Assembly: GCF_002443255.2 (NCBI RefSeq)
Contig: NW_019211458.1
Coordinates: 9,391,364 to 9,455,363, forward strand
Length of the DNA stretch: 64,000 nt
Source: Varroa destructor
Taxonomy: Eukaryota > Arthropoda > Arachnida > Mesostigmata > Varroidae
Reading direction: 5' to 3'
The notes beneath the pieces are model-generated. The model did no database searches and was not told the DNA's origin. It saw nothing but the letters and a program-made list of their open reading frames with translations. Position 1 is the first letter of the stretch. Each line of letters begins with the position of its first letter. The translations under genes were made by a program, and so were the position numbers. Of the stretch, positions 36,332-46,653 are shown piece after piece.

Positions 36332-39300
36332 AAACACAACACTGATCACCTGTACTATTAAGACAGATATTTTAAAATGGGCGTCTCATCGTAAGAGAAA
36401 CGGCAATACACAACTGCTAATTGTAAAATCCACCGTAGTACCACGAGCACAGTTTTCAAGACCATAAAAGACTGTTATAACTCACAAAATATGGCGACAA
36501 AGTCGTTCGACTGATCATTGTCATCACGAACAATTTCTCGCTATAGTTATAGCTTATATTCACTACTCTACAAAAACCGTAAAATGCCCGTAGACGCGTA
36601 CACGAATTTAAGAAATGATAAACATACATTATAGTTGACGTACATAAGATCCAAGATCGATCCGATGCAGCATTGCAGTTTTACCCGACCGGGTTCTGAA
36701 CAGAGGCTTCCGACAGCACATAATTGAAAGAAAAAAGATAACAGTAAAATTAATATTGATGATCATTTTTGTCGCCTGCGTTCGTTGAAAGAAAATTACT
36801 CGCTTTTGAACTAGCCAGTATCGGGCATCTGCTTTCCAGCTGTGGTCCACATTGAGCTGCGTTAAGATGTTCGCTGTCCAAGTACACTTTGTTATTGAGT
36901 GCACGAAAGCTAGAGAATAACTCTGTCATAAAATGTCTCCTTTAAGCGCGCATCGTCCTAAGCAGCTAAACAGAATAGGTCCAGACTAGGTTTACAGTGG
37001 GTGCTAACGAAGCTTGCACAGGCATACCCAGTTTTGTCTGTACGCATATGTAACACTTCACATCTAATTCCTCACCGCAATGAAAAAAAAAATCACGAAG
37101 AAGAAAAACAAAATCAGATATGGACACATTATCCTTTTACACGAGGTACGTAGTTCGGGAGATGGACCGTTTATCGTTAATGTTGGATTGTCGAGGATCG
37201 ACAAGAATGGATAAAACCGCTTTGTTTCGAGCTTGTAGCTGCTTTACAGTTATTGCTTTGAAGCAGTAAGATTCATACTAAATCACGATGATGAACCTTA
37301 GGCGCCGAATACATGAGCTGGAACTATTGAAACAATGCGACATGTCTGAACCAAATACTGTCTTAGACTCCGGGGCAGCAAGCAAAGAATCCCGTCAGTA
37401 GAACAGGAAAGAGGATCAGAAAACAAGAAATCAACGCCAATAAGCAATTCATACGTGAACAGAACGACTCGGAGAGCGCAGATCTGTCGTGCATGTGCTA
37501 TTATACGCTACAAGTAATAATTACGTGTATCACGTAACGTATGTAAATCGCTTCCACATTTCTCGTGCCACGAGACGTGTATCCCGATGATGGCCGGATG
37601 GTTTTATTCGCAATGGGCCTGTTCGTACATACGTACATATACAACATCACTGAACAGAAAACAAGAGAGGGAATGAAGACGAGATGTTGGTCACATAGTA
37701 CTGAAACTAATACTCATATCTATAGCTATTTGTCCCTTTACTCGAGCCTGGTTGACCGCCTGGAGGCGGCGGACGTACGAACTGCTAAAAGCTTGGCAAC
37801 AGGAGTCCAGTTAAACAAAGAGAAATAGAATGGTTCTCTTGAGAATCGTTCGCCGCAACACAATGGACTTCTGATATATTTGTTAATTCCTGAAGAAAGA
37901 CGAAAACGAAAATGCCTCGATTTCGATGAAATATAATTACTGCTGTGTTAATACAGTTGCTACAATATTAGTAGTGGTTGTACAACTGTTACAAGCGCAT
38001 GGTTAGCACTATTGCGACCATAAGTTATTCTAACATCCATAAGTTGGCTCTGGAAAAGATGCACACACATAGATTACCTTCGTCAGCTATAACGTCGATA
38101 GACTTTTCAATTGTTTGAACCTTATTCGATGCCAGTATCACTCCCCCAATGACTCTAGCGGGCGCACGTTATAATACTCACTATATAAATACCCACATAC
38201 ACTCCAAGGAAAATACAGCCGAAAACGTTTTTTTTTTACCGCCCTATTCATCGTTTTCGATATACAGCGTCAAAATATATCAAGAGAGAAATATAGATTC
38301 GGAGATAGAAGAACGGCAAGGAAAACATAGCGGTAGAACGCGACGAAACTTGTAGCGTCGTCGCAATAATTAGAATAGTTTGATAATATAGGGGTGTCTA
38401 TAATGATCATGTGGTATTCTTCGTTGTTTCTTCAATAATTCCTAACGCTACGAAAATAACGCACCCAATCAAAAACATGTTAAATAGATATACAATGCTG
38501 AAGTCATGATATTTGAAAGGATATTGAAGGGAAAAATCGGAACTCTTCGATCATTCATATATCTGCTCGCTTATTTCGATTACGATTCGGCGACCGTAGC
38601 GTGCAGCATTCGATGCAGGAAGTACGCGTTTAATTTACCCCTGACTTCTCTCTCATAGAGTGATATTGTATTTTTATTTTAAATACAGATACCTGTTTAT
38701 TCTTTTTATGTAATATGTTTGCAAATGCTCGAAAGCAGTAATTAAGTAATAGTTCCGTGCGCAATATTAAGGGTCATCGGTATCCTGTAATGACCCGTCG
38801 TCACCGGACGATTATTGGAGCCAAAGGGAGAACTCACAAAAAATATATCAATAATTAGGTTTTTAAAAGACTATCGAGAGAGATCGAACTGTAACCGTTT
38901 AAACTTACGTTCGTAAACATTCTTCACAGACGGCACTGGGAGATATCAGCGAATCACGTTTCGAAACGAACTAAAAGAAGATTAGAAAACTGACAATTCC
39001 GAGAATCCATATTTCGCCCAGACGCGTATCAGAAGTACGTTGCCATTGTTATGAGCAACAACGCTCCTTGCGCTTGCACGACGGGCCACAAGCTAAGCTA
39101 GTGGCTCTCGCAAACGAAATGCCCAGCAAACTAGGCATATTTACCGTTTTCTTTCTTTCTTTCTCAAGATGGATAATACGATTTTGCTGAAAGCTACCTT
39201 CTTCAAAATTGAAGCGCCATAGTAAAACAGGCCGTTCGAAATAAATGAATGGCTTTGTACGCTATGGCCTCAAGTACCTAGAGAACACTCTATGATAGGA

Positions 39301-42088
39301 AGGCGATAACTGCCAGTCCGGCATCCAGAGTGGGTCCGCTATCTGGACCATTGATTCAGAGACAAAAATTCAACGCGGGAAAATGGGTTCATTTAAGTAT
39401 TTTGGCCTTATAACTTATATAGAAGTAAGGAAGGCTTATACTTCTCAAGCTATTCAAGCTAATTTTCCTACTTTGAACTATTTTTCAGTCAATTAACCCG
39501 CCTACCACCGCGCGTGTAATTCGCCTGAATTTTTCGAATCGTGGCTGGCCGACGGCTCAGATCCCTGTTGATCAATGGCCGAATTAACGACACGGTTGTA
39601 GAGCATCGAGTGACCCTAAAAAAATCGATATGGATGTAAAGTGTTTCAACGTAGGAGAAATTACGTAAATCGAAAATCCTGGACGAGTCTGTGCGTTTGG
39701 CATTAACATAATGAGCCCGTTGCGATAAGCTTTCATACATTTGTAAGGTCTCCAGCTAGCGTCAAATATAATCGTTTGTCTCGACGGACCAAACAGTTCT
39801 ATTTAGTTCAATCAGCCTGACAGATGTCTAGGGACGGACTAGATTGGACGTATCCGAGGGGGGGGGCGCATCGTAGAACCGGCACGCTCAACTTCATCAT
39901 ACAATGCAATAAGCAATAATACAATGATTCATACAGACAGATAAGAGGCAAGCAGGAAGACATTATCACAATGAATGAATCACCCAACGACAATTGCTAG
40001 GAGGAGTATCGTTTACCCACATGTTCACGTAGTATGTATTACCCATACGACATGCACCTATAAATACACAATACAAATAGGTATATAATGCATAATCATT
40101 ATTATCATTTCTGATCTAAACGCCGCTTGCTAGTAGCGTAGCTCTGAAACAGCGTGAAATGGCATATGAAAGACATGGCGGAAAACTGATGCGATTGCAG
40201 AAAGCCACTGTCCCCTAGAGGAAACTGTACAGGGATATACATGCAAGTGTCAGACGAAGCGTAAATATTTTTCGAAATACATAAACATGTACATTAGAGA
40301 TACTAAAAAAAAAAAAAAAAAAAAAGCAAAAAATCAACAGAAAAGGAGGGCTTAATCTAATTCTCGATTGCTTCTGAGATAAACACCTGCAGTCAATGTT
40401 GTCATAAGGAGGAAGGAGGTTAACGTGGGCGGATGGAAACAACGAAAGAAAAACGCGTGCGGAACGTAGATAAACCGAATGAGTTGAGCTGTGAATAGAG
40501 AAAAGCACGAATGCGCTATTTCGTATACCCACTAGGACCATTCACTTTAGTAGTAACGCCGATAGACAAACGTCTATTGTTCCATGTTCCGATGACAAAT
40601 CCTAAATGCTATGAAAACATATTATAATTATTATCTATACGAATAATAGCAAAGTAATTATTTCTAATAAGCGGCGTCAAATCGTTTCAAATACTGATTA
40701 TTTAAAGTCCATACGACAATGGCAAACACCTGAACATAACATTTAATCATGACAAATAACAGTAGGTATCACATACGACAGTTTACACTTGAATTTTCCG
40801 GACCCGTGTGTGCTGGACCGCACCATTAGTTAAAAGAATCAAAAAAATAACAACTCATCAAATCCAGTGCTCAAAACTGACTGAAGCTAAAAGCAACAGT
40901 ACGATCCCGGGTCTCTGGACGGAACACGATTAGTGGCCTTTGAGCCTGCACGATGATCAGGTAAACAAATATACAGCAAATTTGTATAATCAAAAAATAA
41001 ACGAAAAATAACCCAAGTGTGTGGAAAATAAGTAAGCTGCGAAAGATTTTTTCTTACTTTTCAATTGTACAAACAGAGACTTCAGAGATCCTGCGTATGA
41101 TGCGAAGCGTAAACATACATGCATACAGACACACGCACGCACGCACGGACAGTCGAAAGTAATGGTTTAAAGTGGAGTTTAGCGACGTGGACGATGATCG
41201 AGACTGACGACAGCTCTCATCACAATCAAAAGCTCCCATAGTTGAGCCGGTTTGCCTAAAGTCAGAGTAGAGGCTCGGTGATCTAGAGTAGTGTCAGCCT
41301 GAACGAACCAGCGGAACGCCTGCTATAGTCTGAAGAGTAATAAGTGGTCTGAACTGAAATATATAATGCCCATGTCGATTACTAGCTCGAAAGACATTAT
41401 TAAAAATTACCTATTATTGACATAAACCAGAACAATCAATCGCCTACTCGGGTTGTCTAGTTGGCACATAGACGGCGGTGTATTCATCGCAAATTGATGA
41501 AAATCGATAATAATAATAGTAACGAAAGCGATAAACAAAAACAAAATAACACCAGTTTGGCTAGGTACAAATTCAAGTATATTGCTAACGTGTTGATCTG
41601 TTTAAGACAAATGCTATACGTATCGGCCGTCAGCATTAGTCATCCGTTCGCCTTACTTTTCTAATTGCGTGCGTTAGTTCTTCTCCAATGTTTCCTATAC
41701 GAAAAAAATCAGCGTAGGCATTTTGTTTTTCTGATCTTGGCCCAGTGGCTTTTTGGAGGCAATTTTTACAAAGCTATTTGCCTGAAAGTTGGACGTTGGA
41801 CGAATGGTTTCGTTAGGTGCTAGTTACGAAAACCAATCGACTATCACAGACCGGTATTTAAAGCTCAGCTTCACTCTGTCTGGTATAATTCAGGACGCTC
41901 CTTTCTGGTATTGGTTTTTTTTTCTATGCAATAGCATGGCCTGCGATGACGCTACACTTTCTGGGTGCATACGATCTATGGAAGTGTGTACCAACCTAAT
42001 GTGGCCTTGATTTAGAAATTAAGTAGAATATTTGTCTAATTTCAATACTCATCGTTTCGATAGATGAACTACCAGAAGTTCGTGCGAT
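36332..42088. other. Intergenic or 3' flanking sequence
   Basis: About 5.7 kb between the MIF4G stop and the first minus-strand exon. It is AT-rich with a TTTC repeat (39148-39166), a 21-base A run (40305-40325) and a GCAC repeat near 41126-41150. Open frames up to 108 codons occur but none has support. The A run is within a stretch that reads as poly-Phe on minus, a low-complexity shadow. Confidence 0.6.
40305..40325. repeat. 21-base A run
   Basis: Homopolymer in intergenic sequence; could be the tail of a retrotransposed copy on plus, but I see no source sequence upstream of it. Confidence 0.9.
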
Positions 42089-42178
42089 TCATTCGATATC
42101 GCTAACAAGGTCAGCTCCGCTCGCGGGGCGACGCTGGTGATACCGTCGGCCACGGGCCATATGCCAGCAATTTACGCT
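42089..42178 (-). CDS. Membrane protein candidate, last exon (cytoplasmic tail)
   Basis: Acceptor ATACTATATAG, then 30 codons to a TGA at 42089-42091. It encodes SVNCWHMARGRRYHQRR followed by an acidic end. It is much more GC-rich than the flanking intron. Positive residues right after a transmembrane segment fit the positive-inside rule. Confidence 0.4.
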   Translation of the reverse strand, partial: SVNCWHMARGRRYHQRRPASGADLVSDIE

Positions 42179-45100
42179 CTATATAGTATATTAACGATTC
42201 TCATCTAGCAACTTTATTGTTAGATTGCTAATCACCATTTTCATAATAGTTATCTATGACATCGTTTATTTATTAATCTTGAGAAGATAACCTATCTACT
42301 ATGACGACGTACCACAGAAGACCAAAAGCAAGATCACTGGCAAGGACGGAGAAAGCGGCGAAGGCCGATGCAATAAAGTTCTGCTGTAAAAGGTGCACAG
42401 AGTCCACGATTATTGCCAAGGTATAAGAGACGACTCACTGACTAAAGTTATCGGTAAAAATCAACGCTATAACAACATGAATAGGAAGCAATGGCATTGA
42501 GACACAGATATTTAGGGGTGACAAAATGAACACGAGGGAAACCATAGAGAGATAACGATAACTAATGATGATGATGACAATGCTAACAACAAATGGTAAC
42601 GTAGGTGATGCTTTGCTTGAGAAGTTTTTAATGTATATATTATATCTGCGAAGAAGTTGGGGCGCCACTGAAAAGTAGTTCCCCCACGAAAAAGGGTTCT
42701 TTGAGCGCACTATGAGAGGCTTGCATAACGTCATTACTGAAGGCAATATAGTAATTAGGATACCGATGGTAATGCCGCTCGATAAAAGGAGAAACCGTTT
42801 GCGCGCATACCGAACGTTAATACGAATATTAGTAATTACAATACGAAGGATAATGATATAGATAATCATGAAAATAATAACATTGACAATGAGACGGACA
42901 CACAGGCTATGAATAATAACAATAATAGACTAAGTATATAATAATAATAATAATAACAACAATGGAACGCCGAGGTAGAAATACCCATCGTCTGACTGTA
43001 GCCGAATTTTGCAATACAAACTGAAACGAAGATGGAAGAGTCGCTGCCATGTCATCGTTTTATTTGAAATTGACGGATGAAAATGGGCACATCATACGCT
43101 CAGCGTTTTCATACAATATTGTTTGGCCCAACGACCCCGATGATGATATGGTCAGCTAGAACGAACGACCAACCACTAGGTGGCGGTAGTGTTTCGAAAA
43201 TACATAGAGATAGATGAGCTAGTCTTTTATCAGTGCCAACAATAGTTATGTCGTCAACACAATAAAACAGTATATAGAAAAAAAAAAAACACATCTAGAT
43301 AAACGACAGCTAATTGTGTCTCGCTACAATAGTATAAACATCAATGTCAATAACGAGAGATACGATGTCATTAATGGTAACAACAATCAGAAACATTTTA
43401 GGAAACAAATTTGCAGCATGAATAACGATAGGTAAGAAGAAGAAAGAGAAAATTTGACTTAACAGTAAATAAAGCAACACCTATGTGCATTGTATTAACT
43501 TCGTTTGTTGTTATTATTACACACGTATTTAACATTAACTAAATTCAATACAAGGCTTAATGGTAAAATGAAACTAAATTCGGTCACTTGAGTGAACTTA
43601 TTTATTACAGAGTTCTTATTTATTAAATAAAGCTGCTTTTTTTTTTAAATGTTTCGGTAACGGAGCTTTGCTGATGTTTGAGTCGAATTGTTGAACGTTT
43701 TCGAAGAAAACTGAGATTGCCTGCAAGAAAAACCAGCAGAGATTTTGAACAGTTGTCCTATAGACTGGAATTGACAAGTTAATCTCATCGAGTGGTCTCA
43801 TAAAACCCAGATATTGTCCCAAAAGCTATTCGTTGCTTTAAAACCCACCGTTTACCACAACAGTATCGTACAGGCCAAGGTGGACATGCAACAACTTTCT
43901 GGGTCTGTCAACTTGCTGCTTAATTATATATAAACACTATTCCCAGACCTCAGATGATGATTGTTGTATTATATTAATTTGATATTCTTTTTGTCTCCCT
44001 GTGCCTTAAATCATGCAAAGAACTCATAAACTAAAAGTCGTTAATGCGCTAGCTAACGACCCACGAGGGAATCCAATGATCGCAATTTCTCGCTGACCGG
44101 AATAGTTGGGCCTGTCGCATGGTATAACCTGGCACTGCTTCAGGGGCAGTTTTGATCGTAAGACTTTGCGCTGACGAACTTTTGTCGGTGTGTTTTTTCG
44201 AAAACAAAGACTATAGCATTAGATTCAAAAGCTAAAAGAGTGTATGCTATAGGATGGGCCAAAGGCTTATATTCTAAAAAATCCTCCCACCAATGGAAAC
44301 AATAGTTTCTTTCTATGTCCCCGGATATAATTCCCATTATATATAAGAAACAAGGTCAATAAATGTTCCCGTAGAAACGGCTTCCATGACTCGATTCGTT
44401 TTGCGTAACTTTGCATTATGGCTCTGTATAGTTCACCGTCAGAGATTGCAAATTGTATTCGGAATTGTTTAGTACACATTATCCATCACCTAGCCGTACA
44501 AGGACAAACTGGGAAGAGTAAATAGACCAAGGTCACTAGATGCCACTACGATATAACGAGATCAGCCGGTTTGAATACACGATTTCAAGCAGACTGATCG
44601 TTTCCGGTGCCGTGTGGCAAGTTACCCAACCTTGTTGAGACCAAAGTTTGCCCGCATCTAATATTCGCATTGCAATCCATAGAAAACGTTGCAACATGGC
44701 ATAATGGGGTTCGTCGTTCGTTGAACTGCTGTCGTTCCATAATTTACGTCGAAACAAGAAAGTCCAGTTACACTTTTGTCCCACGAACCGTACCACACAG
44801 TGGGTCGTTGTGAACGAAATCGCTGCTTGGCCCTCACTCTGGCCTTATCTGAATCCCTCATAGCCCCTCATTCGAAAGTGAATTTCATCAGAGAAGACGA
44901 TGTACTCAAAGAAACTCTAGCACTCATTTCATTCCAACAGGTAATCTGCAAATAAACGATACTTATAGTGCTTTTTGGTTGTGATGGTTGAGTGCGTTGT
45001 TTCCCTTAGGACGGGCAAAAATGCAGGTCGTGCTTCAAAATATAAAGTGCTTCTTGATAGGTTAAGTCGTTGAGCACGACCTTGTGTAAAGGTCGTTAGA

Positions 45101-46190
45101 TTAACATGCACACTGTTCCACTTCACAGAGATATTGTGACTTTTTGGCGCGGTCTCATTTTTGTTGCCATGAATTTTTTCATCAACCTTCCTAATGCTGT
45201 TTTCGTTCACGAAAAGGGCCGCTGCAAGACCCCCGCGCAAACTGTAATCATATAGAAGAGACTAACCGGCTTTTTATGTTAGTAATGTATTGTCAGGAAG
45301 AACAAACGCTGTTCGAATCGTAGCGACCGTCGCCGCAAACCGAAAAATTTAGTGTGTTTACTTTGGTTTAACAGTCTGCTGGCTTTTGCCTCTTTACAAA
45401 GCATAGAAGGAAAGAAATAAAATAGAATATTTTAGAAACTATACCTGATTTATATAACCCAGTTATCAAAACGTTTTGAATCCGAGACGATCATTTGAGT
45501 GATATAGCGTTTAAAACACAACAACAACAAACATTATCGCTCTAGTATGATCTTGGCACAAATCAACGTTATTTATCGCAGTTTAAATTTCATCGATCGG
45601 TAATAGATCTTTCAATGAGTTTGGTGCCACTACTATAGCATCTTAGGGAATCTATGTCACTGCAATAAAGACTGCTACCTTCACTCTCTGCCAATTAAGT
45701 CATCCAACCTCTGGCTCCTGAGGATGCCTCCTGAGATTTAGGCGAATTGAAGGCGCGCGATAATACGGAGAGAGGAATCCATCTTCAAACTCAGGGATAC
45801 TACATAAGCCACATTCACTTGCCAACTACATGCAGCAGTTAAATTGACAGGTTTCACAGACGTTCAGAGCGAGCTAGTTCGTTGGAGAAGTTGAGGGTGA
45901 ACGTGGATTCGATGACGCATGAGTCCCTGTAAATTACAGCATACGATGATGCCAAGACGGCTGGTGTTGGAGATGCAACAGTTTGTCCAAAAAAGGCATC
46001 GCCGACCGCCTAAAAGGCTCTCGGCAGTTCCTGAGGGAACCCCGGTTAAACTGTGTCGCCTATAGCGATAGCCCGAACCGCTCATAAAATGTAAGCTTAG
46101 CTATCCGGTCAGGACGTGCTATCCAAGAAATCACTCTGGAGCTGAGACAGCGGTGCAGTACGTCAAAAATGCGGGATGAGGGCATCCCGC
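42089..46190 (-). CDS. Candidate single-pass membrane protein gene, 3' part (five exons, 5' end not found)
   Basis: Unrecognised family. Candidate exons on minus are 46135-46190, 45858-45926, 45709-45799, 42300-42380 (or to 42383) and 42089-42178. Junction phases are compatible throughout (0-2, 2-2 after one base, then 0, 0). The predicted chain has a cysteine-containing ectodomain (AGCPHPAFLTYCTAVSAP, DSCVIESTFTLNFSN, then IPEFEDGFLSPYYRAPS), one transmembrane helix, and a basic cytoplasmic tail ending ADLVSDIE before TGA. No start codon lies in these exons, so 5' exons are missing or belong to the thyroglobulin-repeat gene directly upstream on the same strand. Several donors are weak (GTGATT, GTTGGA, GTAGAT). 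Evidence is codon bias, phase and topology only. Confidence 0.35.
42300..42380 (-). CDS. Membrane protein candidate, transmembrane exon
   Basis: A good pyrimidine tract and acceptor (CACCTTTTACAG, then a second CAG, a NAGNAG pair allowing start at 42383 or 42380) lead into NFIASAFAAFSVLASDLAFG and LLWYVVI, phase 0 to 0, donor GTAGAT. The complementary plus strand also has open frames (for example MTTYHRRPKARSLARTEKAA from ATG 42301), so strand assignment rests on the joint model with the last exon. Confidence 0.4.
42918..42962. repeat. AAT/AAC trinucleotide repeat
   Basis: Imperfect AAT and AAC units in the large intron of the candidate membrane protein gene. Confidence 0.8.
44330..45240 (-). 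mobile_element. Decayed Tc1/mariner-type transposase (transposase 3 class)
   Basis: Three minus-strand frames in order carry pieces of one transposase, broken by stops and frameshifts. About 44929-45240 has a helix-turn-helix-like RAQRLNLSRSTL and then YKYRLFADYLLE. About 44861-44915 reads IVFSDEIHFRM, the usual FSDE.HF block with the first catalytic Asp. About 44536-44796 reads QQGWVTCHTAPETISLL followed by NRLIS, the QQDGA.CHTA..T block. About 44330-44479 reads AIMQSYAKRIESW, the C-terminal block. The second catalytic Asp (QQD) is replaced by Gly. I could not find intact terminal inverted repeats. It lies in the large intron of the candidate membrane protein gene, in the same orientation. 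Confidence 0.75.
45709..45799 (-). CDS. Membrane protein candidate, ectodomain exon b
   Basis: Acceptor CTTATGTAG, phase 2 in; encodes IPEFEDGFLSPYYRAPSIRL and NLRRHPQEPE. The donor GAG then GTTGGA gives phase 0 out; reading through instead meets TGA at 45700-45702. Codons end mostly in C or T. Confidence 0.35.
45858..45926 (-). CDS. Membrane protein candidate, ectodomain exon a
   Basis: 69 nt after acceptor GCTGTAATTTACAG, phase 2 in and out, donor CGTCT then GTGAAA. It encodes DSCVIESTFTLNFSNELARS with strongly C-ending codons. The intron to exon b is only 58 nt. Its phase would also fit splicing from exon 8 of the upstream thyroglobulin-repeat gene. Confidence 0.4.
46135..46190 (-). CDS. 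Membrane protein candidate, exon c
   Basis: Acceptor with a good tract and branch-like CTAAC (CCTCGGCTAACGGTACCAG); encodes AGCPHPAFLTYCTAVSAP, phase 0 to 2. The donor (CCAGA then GTGATT) is weak. Weakest exon of the set. Confidence 0.28.
46171..46190. repeat. Perfect 8-bp hairpin
   Basis: GCGGGATG, loop AGGG, CATCCCGC. It overlaps candidate exon c and may simply be chance in GC-rich sequence. Confidence 0.6.
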
Positions 46191-46470
46191 CTGGTACCGT
46201 TAGCCGAGGGAAACAAGCTAATGCAAATAATTAATATCACAACAGATTGTTTTCAGGTACCTAGGGCCTGGTGTGGAGCCGGCCTTGTTCGATCAAAGAT
46301 AAAGCTACAATCAAAACATATCATATATATAAAATGAAATCATGTCTAAGAATTTAATAATACACTATATTGTGAATTTCGAGTTACCTAAGCGAAATCA
46401 CATATGTACGAACTCGTTTCTTTTTCTGTTTTCATTCACTAAGAGTTTTTTTTTTTTGTATTTTTCGTGG

Positions 46471-46476
46471 TTTAAT
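46471..46476 (-). terminator. Poly(A) signal variant for the thyroglobulin-repeat gene
   Basis: ATTAAA on minus, about 26 bases after the TAA at 46502-46504, followed by an A-rich stretch. ATTAAA is the commonest variant of AATAAA. A short 3' untranslated region would result. Confidence 0.45.
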
Positions 46477-46501
46477 GCCTCTTTGGAATGCTATCATAAA
46501 T

Positions 46502-46653
46502 TTAGCGAGCTCCGTTAGATTTATGTGAGGTAGAATCTTTGTTTCTATCGCTCGTCTCCTCTTTCTTCAGAGTGGTAGGTGTGGTCCTCTGCTCGTCGCT
46601 TTCATTAACTTCAGCTAGTTTAGACAGGTACCCATCTGACGTAGTCTGAGGTG
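46502..46653 (-). CDS. Thyroglobulin-repeat gene, exon 10 (last)
   Basis: Acceptor TTTTTTGATTTCAG, phase 1 in; 50 codons to TAA. Encodes a hydrophilic tail starting PQTTSDGYLSKLAEVNESDE and ending in SHKSNGAR. Similar TSDG/TPDE-like motifs recur in the broken array in the intron before it. Confidence 0.85.

Noticed and set aside
42435..42869. 144-codon hydrophobic minus frame
   Set aside because: AT-rich, Ile-rich composition from ATT/ATA/AAT repeats; no splice context or motif.
45864..46210. Minus frames with TGVPSGT and WIARPDR reminiscent of reverse transcriptase motifs
   Set aside because: No GVPQGS-LF context or YADD motif follows; the frames are explained as shadows of the candidate exons.
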